31,506 nt of DNA. Source: Bacillota bacterium (GTDB lineage: Bacteria; Bacillota; Clostridia; Oscillospirales; Acutalibacteraceae). The position numbers and the translations under genes are program-made. Numbering within the stretch: the first letter of the stretch is position 1; each line of letters begins with the position of its first letter. Below the pieces are notes generated by a model. That model saw nothing but the letters and a program-made list of their open reading frames with translations. It did not search any database and was not told the origin of the DNA. The DNA lies in the NCBI GenBank assembly GCA_023458915.1, contig JAEWWM010000053.1, positions 1 through 31,506 on the forward strand, written 5' to 3'. Positions 8,786-16,171 of the stretch are shown here, in pieces.

Positions 8786-9289
8786 TTAAGCTCTTAAAAA
8801 ATGCTGGTTTATGTAGTGGTATCCGCTTGAGTTAGCGTGACATATTGCAATAGCTAAAGCATCTGCTGTATCATCAGGTTTCGGGAGTTCGCTGAGTTTG
8901 AGAAGCTTTTGCGTCATCATCATCATCTGATTTTTCTGCGCCTTACCATAACCTGTCACCGAGGTTTTTACTTGTAATGGCGTATATTCATAAATTGGAA
9001 CATTATACTTTTGAATGGCGAGTAACGTTACTCCTCGCGCTTGTGCGACATCTATTGCCGTTTTATGATTGCTTTGGAAATAAAGCTTTTCAACTGCACT
9101 TACTTCAGGTTTATATTCATTTAAAATCTCCGATATTTTGTTAAATATTATCTCAAGCCTATTTGAAAAATTACATTTCGGGCTTGTAAGTATTGCCCCG
9201 TGATTTATGGATATATATCTTCCGTTTTTAAATTCTATTACTCCGTACCCCACTGTCGCATATCCTGGGTCTATTCCCAATATTCTCAC
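8786..9289 (-). CDS. ruvC: Crossover junction endodeoxyribonuclease RuvC
   Basis: RuvC resolves Holliday junctions by paired nicks. The RNase-H-like core shows R-I-L-G-I-D-P-G (first catalytic Asp), V-E-K-L-Y-F (catalytic Glu), and the C-terminal acidic pair in P-D-D-T-A-D-A-L-A-I-A. I choose the GTG at 9289, giving M-R-I-L-G-I-D-P-G (167 residues): TAGAGGTG lies 6 nt before it. A GTG three codons further upstream (9298) falls inside that ribosome binding site. It is the first gene of the long minus-strand operon that runs through to the DUF5711 gene. Confidence 0.95.
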   Translation of the reverse strand: MRILGIDPGYATVGYGVIEFKNGRYISINHGAILTSPKCNFSNRLEIIFNKISEILNEYKPEVSAVEKLYFQSNHKTAIDVAQARGVTLLAIQKYNVPIYEYTPLQVKTSVTGYGKAQKNQMMMMTQKLLKLSELPKPDDTADALAIAICHANSSGYHYINQHFLRA

Positions 9290-9304
9290 ATGTTTCACCT
9301 CTAA

Positions 9305-9320
9305 CCGATTAATTATAGCA
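9305..9320 (-). promoter_or_regulatory. Extended -10 promoter before ruvC
   Basis: Minus-strand TGC-TATAAT (9320-9312) is a perfect -10 hexamer with the TGn extension, which can compensate for the poor -35 region. Transcription would start near 9305, about 16 nt before the chosen GTG. It would drive ruvCAB-glmM and the genes beyond. Confidence 0.6.
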
Positions 9321-9570
9321 CGTTAGAGGCAAGAAATAAATTAAAAATTAGCAGCAAAAATTTGTTGAAGAATGTTTATGAAACAAAAAAATTACGTAGA
9401 AAAGATTTGATTAAAAAGCTCAAAAAATAAATTGCGGCAATCAAATCACTTACTGCTTTAGTCAGTTAGCTTTAGTATTTGAAAATATAAGATAAAACTA
9501 CAAATTTAATATTTTATGTGAATAAAATAGAAATTATTACCAATAATATTTTTGAAAGGAAGTGTTAAAA

Positions 9571-9756
9571 ATGTCAGAACTCACTTGTAAAGAACTAGCT
9601 TTTATAAAAGAAGAGTTAACTGCTGAAAAGTTACTTATCAGTAAGTACAATTTTTATTCAGAAGTTAGTAAAGACCCGGAAGTAAGGGAGAAATGTAAAG
9701 ATTTTGCTTCGCGTCATCAAAAACATTATGACACTATATTCTCGTATTTAAAGTAA
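9571..9756 (+). CDS. Small CotF-type spore coat protein
   Basis: A 61-residue helical protein starting M-S-E-L-T-C-K-E-L-A-F. It matches the short partner of CotF-family coat protein pairs: a heptad-rich helix with L-T-A-E-K-L-L-I-x-K-Y, then a second helix ending R-H-Q-K-H-Y-D-T-I-F-S-Y-L. Such proteins adopt a ferritin-like helical hairpin and are found in spore coats of Bacilli and Clostridia; their biochemical role is not defined. I use ATG 9571 rather than the in-frame GTG 9562 because AAAGGAAGTG sits just before it. It is 11 nt upstream of a second CotF-type gene. A weak GAATA...CAATAATA arrangement upstream (9520-9548) only loosely resembles a forespore sigma promoter. Confidence 0.8.
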   Translation: MSELTCKELAFIKEELTAEKLLISKYNFYSEVSKDPEVREKCKDFASRHQKHYDTIFSYLK

Positions 9757-9767
9757 GGAGTGAAATT

Positions 9768-10028
9768 ATGGCTAGTAATTCAACGTTTGGAGATCAGCAA
9801 ATTGCTGGAGACATTTTAACATCTCAAAAATATGCCACAGAACTTTATAACAAATTTGCTCTTGAATCTAAAATGAAAGAACTTCATGATGATTTCATGG
9901 AAATACTAGGTCAAGAACACGAGATTCAAATGGAGATATTTAAATTAATGGAAGAGAAAGATTGGTATCCAATAGAAATGGCAGAATCCCAAAAAATCGA
10001 AGAGGCAAAAAAAACTTTTCAGCAATGA
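9768..10028 (+). CDS. CotF-family spore coat protein
   Basis: An 86-residue protein matching the C-terminal half of CotF-like coat proteins: Q-Q-I-A-G-D-I-L-T-S-Q-K-Y near the start, a long helix with G-Q-E-H-E-I-Q-M-E-I-F, the diagnostic W-Y-P near residue 71, and the helical end Q-K-I-E-E-A-K-K-T-F. AAGGAG precedes the ATG. It forms a two-gene unit with the preceding gene and is closed by a hairpin terminator. Presence of the pair supports a sporulating clostridial lineage, although the proteins alone do not prove sporulation. Confidence 0.88.
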   Translation: MASNSTFGDQQIAGDILTSQKYATELYNKFALESKMKELHDDFMEILGQEHEIQMEIFKLMEEKDWYPIEMAESQKIEEAKKTFQQ

Positions 10029-10032
10029 AATT

Positions 10033-10066
10033 AAAAGCCACTCTTTTAAAGGATGTGGCTTTTATA
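10033..10066 (+). terminator. Intrinsic terminator of the coat gene pair
   Basis: AAAAGCCAC (10033-10041) pairs with GTGGCTTTT (10055-10063) in a 9-bp stem with a 13-nt loop, ending in a T-rich run. It lies a few bases after the stop of the second coat gene. Confidence 0.8.
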
Positions 10067-10176
10067 TTTACATAAATTTATTGAATTGATTTAGATAAGC
10101 TATGTCTTATGATGAGCAAGTAAATGTTATATTTAAGATAATAACACTTTGAATGCATTATTGTATGATATAATAT

Positions 10177-10210
10177 AAAAAACCCAGCTATTAAATGCGT
10201 TTACGCTGGG
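10177..10210 (-). terminator. Terminator-like hairpin on the minus strand, with a plus-strand -10 just before it
   Basis: Read on the minus strand, CCCAGC (10210-10205) pairs with GCTGGG (10188-10183) and is followed by TTTTTT (10182-10177), the form of an intrinsic terminator. No minus-strand gene ends near it, so it is an orphan. On the plus strand a TATAAT (10169-10174) would start a transcript at about 10181 whose 5' end is this same hairpin. Confidence 0.4.
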
Positions 10211-10254
10211 ATGTATTTATTCTATCAGAAGTAATTTAAATAAGAGGATTTTAA

Positions 10255-10536
10255 GTGACATTTAAAAAAGATTTTTTAATAAAACTACCTTGATTTTCAT
10301 AATTTTAGCTTTTTTAAGTTCAGGAGCTTACTTAACTTTTTATTTTAAAATAATTCCGATTAAAAGCTCTATGCATCATCAGAAGATTTTAGTATAACTT
10401 TTGTAAAAAGCAGTACAAAATAGATGATTATACTTATATTTTAGAAGGAGCAAAAAATTATTCAAAATATGACGGCAAATATTTTAAAGGAGATTATCCA
10501 CCGGATAATATTGGAGTATGCTCGAAGGTAGTATGA
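10255..10536 (+). pseudogene. Decayed DUF1287-family gene
   Basis: A GAGG ribosome binding site precedes GTG 10255, which opens M-T-F-K-K-D-F-L-I-K and soon meets a stop. In the next frame a membrane anchor continues (T-L-I-F-I-I-L-A-F-L-S-S-G-A-Y). After a further stop the segment Y-D-G-K-Y-F-K-G-D-Y-P-P-D-N-I-G-V-C appears in a shifted frame. The Y-D-x-x-Y-x-x-G-x-Y-P-P-D-x-x-G-V-C string is the core of DUF1287 proteins, which are exported and poorly characterised. The remainder is missing: the frame runs into TGA overlapping the start of the CPBP gene. I infer an ancient frameshift plus a deletion that joined the remnant to the next gene. Confidence 0.65.
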
Positions 10537-11366
10537 AACTTGAAAGAAACTTAAAACCTTATTTAATGATTATGGCTGCATTTGTTGTTTTCGCTGGAAT
10601 GTTTGCTTTTAATTTTATTTTGCCAAGCGAAAAAAGTTTACTATTTGATTTTTATAATATAAACAATCGAGTGTGGCATTGGTGTGAACTTTTGATTTGT
10701 GTATCGGCTGTTTATTATATTTTTAAAATAAGAAAATTAAGTTTACGAGATTTAAGCACAGCCGTAGTTTTGGGAACGACTGTTTACTTTGCAAACTCTG
10801 TGGGTTATGGTTATATTTCCGCAGTTGTAACAGCTGTTGCATATTATTCGGCTTGTCAAATATTTAGATTTTATAGCCAACAAAATAAAACTTTTAATAT
10901 AGGTTTTAAAAAAATTTTAAAATCGTTTGGATTAGGGGTACTGTACGCTATTCCGTTTGCAGTAATTAATAATCTTGCTATCTACTTTTCAAACGGACAG
11001 ACATACCCTTTAAAAATATCTAGAATTATTCCCTGTGCGTGGAGCGCACTTGCACCAGGAATATCCGAAGAAATTATTTTTCATTTCTTTTTGTTAGCGT
11101 TTGCGACTGCTTTATTCAAAGGAAAAATAGACGAAAAGAAGAGCACAAAAATACTAGTTTATTTCTTACTTGTAGTACCACATTGCTTAATTCATTTGCC
11201 AACTATATTTATTGAAAACCCGTCGATGGCACTGTTTATTCTTGCATTCACTTCTATACTTTTTGGTTTTCCGATGGCATGGTTGGTAAAAAATAAAAAT
11301 TTACAGACTGCTATAGTATTTCATTGGTTTATTGATTTTATAAGATTTTTATTTGTTAGATGGTAA
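10533..11366 (+). CDS. CPBP family intramembrane metalloprotease homologue
   Basis: A 277-residue protein with about seven or eight hydrophobic helices. The CPBP (CAAX protease and bacteriocin-processing) motifs appear in order: S-E-E-I-I-F-H near residue 185, H-C-L-I-H-L near residue 227, and H-W-F-I-D-F close to the end. The usual first motif is E-E-x-x-x-R; here the last position is His, so catalytic competence is not certain. Members are membrane glutamic/metal proteases, some conferring bacteriocin immunity. I prefer ATG 10533 (M-K-L-E-R-N) over 10518 because GAAGG precedes it and the upstream bases belong to the DUF1287 remnant. DUF6492 follows 21 nt downstream, likely in the same transcript. 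Confidence 0.8.
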   Translation: MKLERNLKPYLMIMAAFVVFAGMFAFNFILPSEKSLLFDFYNINNRVWHWCELLICVSAVYYIFKIRKLSLRDLSTAVVLGTTVYFANSVGYGYISAVVTAVAYYSACQIFRFYSQQNKTFNIGFKKILKSFGLGVLYAIPFAVINNLAIYFSNGQTYPLKISRIIPCAWSALAPGISEEIIFHFFLLAFATALFKGKIDEKKSTKILVYFLLVVPHCLIHLPTIFIENPSMALFILAFTSILFGFPMAWLVKNKNLQTAIVFHWFIDFIRFLFVRW

Positions 11367-11387
11367 GAAAAATAAGGAGGATTTTAT

Positions 11388-12314
11388 ATGAAAAAAACTT
11401 TATGGCTGATGTTCGGTATTTTTTTTGTCAGTGTTATATTTTTTTGGTATTTTAATAATTTTTCAAGAGATGGCGATCACGCTAAGCAAGTGACAAGCTC
11501 TCCCTCTGAATCTAAAAAAATGTGTTTACTTGTACCAACAATTGCCAGAGATTTTAATAAATTAACTACTAATTTCAAGTTTTGCAAACAGCATCTAAAT
11601 TTTATAAATAAAGTAGTATTTATCGGTAATGAAGAGGTTGAAAAATTAGCAAAAGATGCCTCGCCGCTACTTGGTGTAGAGTTAAGCTTTATAAATGAAA
11701 ATGATCTTATAGATGTAAATAAAGTGAGAAAATTAATGACTAAAATTGACCCAAAATCTTCTCATCGTAGTGGATGGTATGTGCAACAATTTTTAAAAAT
11801 GCAATACTGTAAGATTTGTAAAGATGAATACTATTTGATTTGGGATAGTGATACGATTCCCTTAAAAAACATTGACATGTTTAATGATTCTAACGGTAAG
11901 CCTTTCTTTGATGTCAAAACAGAATATCATGAACCGTATTTCGCTACAATGAAGAAAATTTTCCCCAATCTTGGCAAAAAATATGATTTTTCTTTTATTT
12001 CTGAACACATGCTGATAAAAACATATTTAATGAGTGATTTAATAGATAAGATACAAGATAATAAAAATATTGACGGCGACACCTGGTACGAAAAAATAAT
12101 TAATTCAATAAACCCTGCGGACCTTCGGCACAGCGGGTTTAGCGAATTTGAAACATATGGGACATTTGTTCAAGAATACCATCCAAAAGTATATGAAATC
12201 AGGCAATGGCATTCTTTAAGAGGTGAAGAAAATAAATACAATTTTGAAAAGCTAAGCGATGCTGAGATTAAAAAGCTTGCTGAAAGCTATGATGCTATTT
12301 CTTTTGAGCACTAG
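11388..12314 (+). CDS. DUF6492 family glycosyltransferase-like protein
   Basis: A 308-residue protein with an N-terminal signal-anchor helix (about residues 4-23, rich in F, I, V and W) and a GT-A-like domain. Diagnostic segments are G-W-Y-V-Q-Q-F-L-K-M-Q-Y near residue 125 and Y-L-I-W-D-S-D-T-I-P-L, whose D-x-D is the likely metal/nucleotide-sugar site. The F-S-x-E-T-Y-G-T-F-x-x-x-Y-H-P end is also typical. DUF6492 members are thought to be sugar transferases in capsule or surface-polymer loci; no substrate is known. An AAGGAGG ribosome binding site precedes the ATG. The N-terminal anchor is an unusual addition and suggests the domain is tethered at the membrane. Side of the membrane is not determined. 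Confidence 0.8.
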   Translation: MKKTLWLMFGIFFVSVIFFWYFNNFSRDGDHAKQVTSSPSESKKMCLLVPTIARDFNKLTTNFKFCKQHLNFINKVVFIGNEEVEKLAKDASPLLGVELSFINENDLIDVNKVRKLMTKIDPKSSHRSGWYVQQFLKMQYCKICKDEYYLIWDSDTIPLKNIDMFNDSNGKPFFDVKTEYHEPYFATMKKIFPNLGKKYDFSFISEHMLIKTYLMSDLIDKIQDNKNIDGDTWYEKIINSINPADLRHSGFSEFETYGTFVQEYHPKVYEIRQWHSLRGEENKYNFEKLSDAEIKKLAESYDAISFEH

Positions 12315-12479
12315 TGTAGCAAAACAAATTTAATATAGCACAAATAACAATATAGTAAATATCGATCAAAATAAAATGGAAATGCTATAAAGAGTTTCAT
12401 ACCCTTTATTGATGTACTAAAATAGAAATTGGCACTAAAAAGATTGAAAATATATAATAAAATCTTAAAGAGTGTCGAA

Positions 12480-12895
12480 AATGATGAAAAAACCTGTAAT
12501 GGTAAAAAGAGAAGTAAAGCTAGCGTACATATAACAAATATTATTAAAAAGCTAACAGCATCAGAGGCTGCGAAAGAACTGAACATACGGGAGGCAACGG
12601 TATACGATTGGTTAAAAAAGTATCGTGGAGACCCGAAAGATTTCATGCCCGAAAGCGGGAAGCAAAAGCCCGCAGATCCGGAAATATCAAGAATACTCAG
12701 AGAAAATAAGCAGTTAAAATTGGAAAACGAATTCTTAAAAAAGCGGCGGTGTATTTTGCGAAAGACTACAAGTAAAATACACCTTGGCAAAGAATAAACG
12801 TGGCGGGCTGAGTATCAAGCGAACGTGTGAAATCTTAAATATATCAAGAAGCTGATATTATGAATGGTTAAAATGTGGTATTGACAAAAAATAAT
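12480..12895 (+). pseudogene. Broken IS3-family transposase (OrfA plus start of OrfB)
   Basis: The fragment begins at an ATG near 12483 (M-K-K-P-V-M-V-K-R-E-V-K-L) and meets a stop. It then continues in another frame as the IS3 OrfA helix-turn-helix (T-A-S-E-A-A-K-E-L-N-I-R-E-A-T-V-Y-D-W-L) and leucine-zipper region. After the A6G tract at about 12736-12742 the family sequence A-A-V-Y-F-A-K-D-Y-K continues in the -1 frame. OrfB begins with K-Y-T-L-A-K-N-K-R-G-G, reaches S-R-S and a stop where Y-Y-E-W-L should follow, and then ends. At least two frame changes and two stops, plus loss of the DDE catalytic domain, make it inactive. No terminal inverted repeats were recognised. Confidence 0.75.
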
Positions 12896-12901
12896 AATTT
12901 A

Positions 12902-13300
12902 TTAAATTTGTGTTTCTATAAGTACCTTGGCTTGTTCGTAAAAATAGGTTGCACATTCTTGTAGACGGTACCCATTATTTGTTAATTCTTTCGGATTAAT
13001 TGTCCAGTGAACCGGAGTTTCTGGATCCGAAATTTTATTATCTAACAAACAAAGGGCCGCTTCTATTTTTTTTGTGCTACTTATATGTGGTTTTAACCAC
13101 TGAAAACTTGAAAAGGTAAAACCCGTTTCTTCTTTTAATTCTCTTCTCAAAGTGTCGACCTGTGTTTCTCCAATTTCTTGCTTGCCGCCGGGGAATTCCA
13201 CCATAGTAGAATCTCCTTTCCTTTCTATCATTGCAAACACTTTCTTTACAGGATCAAAAACAATACCAACTACAATTTGTTGTTGCGGCATTTCCATCAT
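12902..13300 (-). CDS. Nudix hydrolase
   Basis: A protein of about 132 residues with a complete Nudix box, G-x5-E-x7-R-E-L-x-E-E-x-G-F, at about residues 39-61. It therefore hydrolyses a nucleoside diphosphate linked to another group, X unknown. An E-F-P-G-G-K segment precedes the box as in MutT-type enzymes. An ATG at 13306 is only 3 nt from AAAGGA; the ATG at 13300 has better spacing (9 nt), so I start there. It is the last gene of the accessory minus-strand run, 14 nt after the ABC exporter stop. With a sugar kinase and a GT2 enzyme in the same run, a nucleotide-sugar or modified-nucleotide substrate is plausible but unproven. Confidence 0.87.
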   Translation of the reverse strand: MMEMPQQQIVVGIVFDPVKKVFAMIERKGDSTMVEFPGGKQEIGETQVDTLRRELKEETGFTFSSFQWLKPHISSTKKIEAALCLLDNKISDPETPVHWTINPKELTNNGYRLQECATYFYEQAKVLIETQI

Positions 13301-13314
13301 AAACATTTTCCTTT

Positions 13315-15045
13315 CTACAGTAAGCTATAAAACTCAGCATACTCTCCATTTTTTTCAATCAATTGGTTATGTGTTCCTTCTTCAGCAATTTTCCCCTTTG
13401 ATATAACTAGAATTCTTTTTGCATTCTTAATAGTTGAAAGTCTATGTGCGATAACAATTGTTGTGCGATTTTTCGATAACTTTTTCATTGATTTTTGTAT
13501 GTATCTCTCACTTTCATTATCAAGATTGGAAGTTGCTTCATCAAAAATCAAAATTGGAGGATTTTTAAGAAAAACTCTTGCAATTGCAATTCTTTGTTTT
13601 TGCCCCCCGGAAAGTTTAGCACCTCTTTGTCCAATTTTCGTGTTGTATTTGTTTGGAAAATTCATTATAAAATCGTGTGCATACGCGTTTTTTGCAGCTT
13701 CTATAATCTCATCTTCAGTGGCATCTGGCTTACCGTAACGAATATTTTCCGCAATTGTACCCGAAAACAAAAATGTATCCTGATGAACAAAGCCTATGTT
13801 TTTTCGCAAATTTTCAAGTTTTACATTCTTAATGTTTTCCCCGTCAATCAAAATTTCTCCGCTTAAAACATCATAAAAACGTGGTATTAGGTTGCAAAGA
13901 GTCGATTTTCCCACACCAGAAGAACCTACCAAAGCAATAAATTCTCCAGCAAATATTTTTAAATTTAAATTTTCAAAAATGTTTTTTTCAGTTTTTTGAT
14001 ATTTAAATAAAACATCTTTAAATTCAATATCACCATCAATGTTTTCCAAAACTATAGAATTTTTAGAGTCAACAATTTCGGGTTTCATAGTCAAAACTTC
14101 AAAAAATCTTTTATATCCTGCCCAACTGTCTTGAGAAATTTCAATAAGCTCCAAAAGCTGAGATATTGGTTGAATAATAATATCTGTAAAAAGCATTAAA
14201 GTTATAATTTCTCCGATGTTTATACCGCCGTTCATAGTAAAAAGTATTGCAATTACCACAATTAGTGGAATTATTCCCGTAGTAAAAGTTAAAATGGTTG
14301 CAAACATAAAGCTCGATGCATTAACAATTGACCTTACGTTTTTATAGTGTGCCCCAACAAACTTTCGAAATTTGAGGCCTTCGGTTTTTTGATTCCCAAA
14401 AGACTGAACTGTCCGCATTCCCGAAAGACTTTCTTCCACCATTCCGCTAAAATTTGACATACTTTCGTGACTTTTCATATATGCTTTGTTAGTTTTGCGT
14501 ACAAAACACACAAAAAGTATAAAAATAAAAATAAAAACGACCAGTGCCACAAAACCAAAAATCATGTTTATTATAAAAAACGCTGTGAAAACAGCTATAA
14601 ATCTAATGGTGAAGCCAATGATCACACGTTCTGGGATCAAGTGTAAAACATTACTTATATTTCTCACATCTACCATCATTCGAGACAATAGTTTTCCTGT
14701 GCTCTGTTCATCATAAAAACTAAATGACAGCTTTTGGTAATGCTCAAAAAGTTCGACGCACATATCTTCTTCGATTTTTATAGCTATGTTTTTTCCTTGA
14801 TTTTTCATATGTTTGTTACAGAAATAGAGCACAACAAGCAATAATAAAACACCAAATGCCAGAAGCGTTGTAATTTCAATGGCTTTTTGTTTTTCAAACT
14901 GAGACACATTGTAGGTTATGTAACGAATTATTAATGGAATTGTAATAGCTATCAAAGCTGATAATGCTGAAAAAAATAAGTCCAAAAATAATTCTTTTTT
15001 GTAGGGTTTATAGTATGAAACTAATTTCCTTAGTTTAGCGTTCAC
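13315..15045 (-). CDS. ABC exporter, fused permease and ATPase
   Basis: A 576-residue half-transporter of the MsbA/LmrA type. The N-terminal about 310 residues contain six membrane helices with the coupling segment F-Y-D-E-Q-S-T-G-K-L-L-S-R-M. The ATPase follows with Walker A G-S-S-G-V-G-K-S-T, Q-loop F-V-H-Q-D, signature L-S-G-G-Q-K-Q-R, Walker B I-L-I-F-D-E-A-T-S-N-L-D and H-loop I-A-H-R-L-S-T. It should act as a homodimer exporting a lipid, drug or small product. There is no N-terminal C39 peptidase domain, so it is not itself a GG-leader bacteriocin processor. GTG 15045 is the start, with AAAGGAG 7 nt upstream. It lies 35 nt after the GT2 gene. Confidence 0.92.
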   Translation of the reverse strand: MNAKLRKLVSYYKPYKKELFLDLFFSALSALIAITIPLIIRYITYNVSQFEKQKAIEITTLLAFGVLLLLVVLYFCNKHMKNQGKNIAIKIEEDMCVELFEHYQKLSFSFYDEQSTGKLLSRMMVDVRNISNVLHLIPERVIIGFTIRFIAVFTAFFIINMIFGFVALVVFIFIFILFVCFVRKTNKAYMKSHESMSNFSGMVEESLSGMRTVQSFGNQKTEGLKFRKFVGAHYKNVRSIVNASSFMFATILTFTTGIIPLIVVIAILFTMNGGINIGEIITLMLFTDIIIQPISQLLELIEISQDSWAGYKRFFEVLTMKPEIVDSKNSIVLENIDGDIEFKDVLFKYQKTEKNIFENLNLKIFAGEFIALVGSSGVGKSTLCNLIPRFYDVLSGEILIDGENIKNVKLENLRKNIGFVHQDTFLFSGTIAENIRYGKPDATEDEIIEAAKNAYAHDFIMNFPNKYNTKIGQRGAKLSGGQKQRIAIARVFLKNPPILIFDEATSNLDNESERYIQKSMKKLSKNRTTIVIAHRLSTIKNAKRILVISKGKIAEEGTHNQLIEKNGEYAEFYSLL

Positions 15046-15080
15046 AAAAAGGCTCCTTTATTACTCTAGTTTAAATTTTT

Positions 15081-16058
15081 TTACTTGCTTTCGTATTTCC
15101 AAATTTCAGAAATAGGTTTTTGAGGTAAAATTTTATATATAAAATTTTCTGTGGCTATTACAGTTTTATGCATAAAGAACTGCAGTCTAACGAGAAGAGA
15201 TAATGATTTTATGTACTTCTTGTCCAATGTTGTGGGCTCTTTTGATCTATGGTACGTCAGATGCGGAAAATTTGCATCTATATATTTTTTATCGTTGTAT
15301 ATGCGCCAATAGGTTTTGAAGTGTATGTACAAATCGTTATAAGCTTTGTAATGCACAACAGACGAATGAATTGTACGAACAGTTCCACATCCAAATTTAT
15401 AGTGGATACTACCAGTTAAATATGTATCATCAGCCAAGTTAGAGTCTGCGGGAACGTCGTAAAGATCAGCTGATTTCAACATAAAGCATCTCCCATGAAC
15501 AAATATTCTGCTTTTCTGTTCCGTTTTAACATCTATTTGAGGTTGAGGGAATTTTTTAGCATAACATTTATAATCACTAACATCGCAGCATGGAACCTCT
15601 GATTTTGGATAAAAATTTCTAACATTGAGTATATAAAACCATACGCGCTTTTTTTCATTTATGTAAGGCTTTGTAACGGCTCCAACTAATTTTAGTTGAT
15701 CAATTCTAAACAACTCTCTGTACAAATTTATAATGCAATCTTTTTCAAATACAATGTCAGCATCCACAAACAATAGCGGGATGTGCTCTCTGTTATCTTT
15801 TTTTATTTTTTGAACTATTTTATTTTGAGCAAGTATTTTTCCTTTTTCACTTTCTAAAACAATTATGGAAATCAGAGGATTGCTCCTTTTATATTCCATA
15901 ATTTTATCCAATGAACGATCACTACAACCATTCAAACAGATATAGATAGTGAAATTAGAGTTCCTCAATTGCTTTTCTAAATCGCTTAAACATTTTAAAA
16001 TGCTGTTTTCTTCGTTGTAAACTGCGACTCCTACTGAAATGTCTCCGTTGTTTGACAT
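15081..16058 (-). CDS. Family 2 glycosyltransferase
   Basis: A 325-residue GT-A enzyme. The N terminus G-V-A-V-Y-N-E-E-N-S-I is the nucleotide-sugar binding start of GT2 proteins, L-N-G-C-S-D-R-S-L follows, and the metal-binding D-x-D is in L-L-F-V-D-A-D-I-V-F near residue 99. An acceptor-side A-D-D-T-Y motif near residue 210 may hold the catalytic base. C-terminal residues are basic and helical without a clear membrane segment, so it is probably cytosolic or peripheral. The acceptor cannot be told. GGGAAG precedes the ATG. It follows the PP-loop gene after 113 nt and precedes the exporter by 35 nt, which suggests its product is moved by that exporter. Confidence 0.87.
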   Translation of the reverse strand: MSNNGDISVGVAVYNEENSILKCLSDLEKQLRNSNFTIYICLNGCSDRSLDKIMEYKRSNPLISIIVLESEKGKILAQNKIVQKIKKDNREHIPLLFVDADIVFEKDCIINLYRELFRIDQLKLVGAVTKPYINEKKRVWFYILNVRNFYPKSEVPCCDVSDYKCYAKKFPQPQIDVKTEQKSRIFVHGRCFMLKSADLYDVPADSNLADDTYLTGSIHYKFGCGTVRTIHSSVVHYKAYNDLYIHFKTYWRIYNDKKYIDANFPHLTYHRSKEPTTLDKKYIKSLSLLVRLQFFMHKTVIATENFIYKILPQKPISEIWKYESK

Positions 16059-16171
16059 ATCATACTTCCCATGATAATTTTAAAATTAAAAGTTTTGAAA
16101 TTTATCTCTATATTTTTAAAAACTCCACTAAAACTTTATGTTTAATTTGATAAAACGTAATTAATTTATCT

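Noticed and set aside
9520..9548. Forespore sigma promoter before the coat genes
   Set aside because: GAATA and CAATAATA are only loosely like the sigma-F/G consensus and the spacer is about 16 nt, so I do not annotate it.
13315..15045. Exporter of the Nif11-like peptides
   Set aside because: It lacks the N-terminal C39 peptidase domain that cleaves GG leaders and is 15 kb from the peptide genes.
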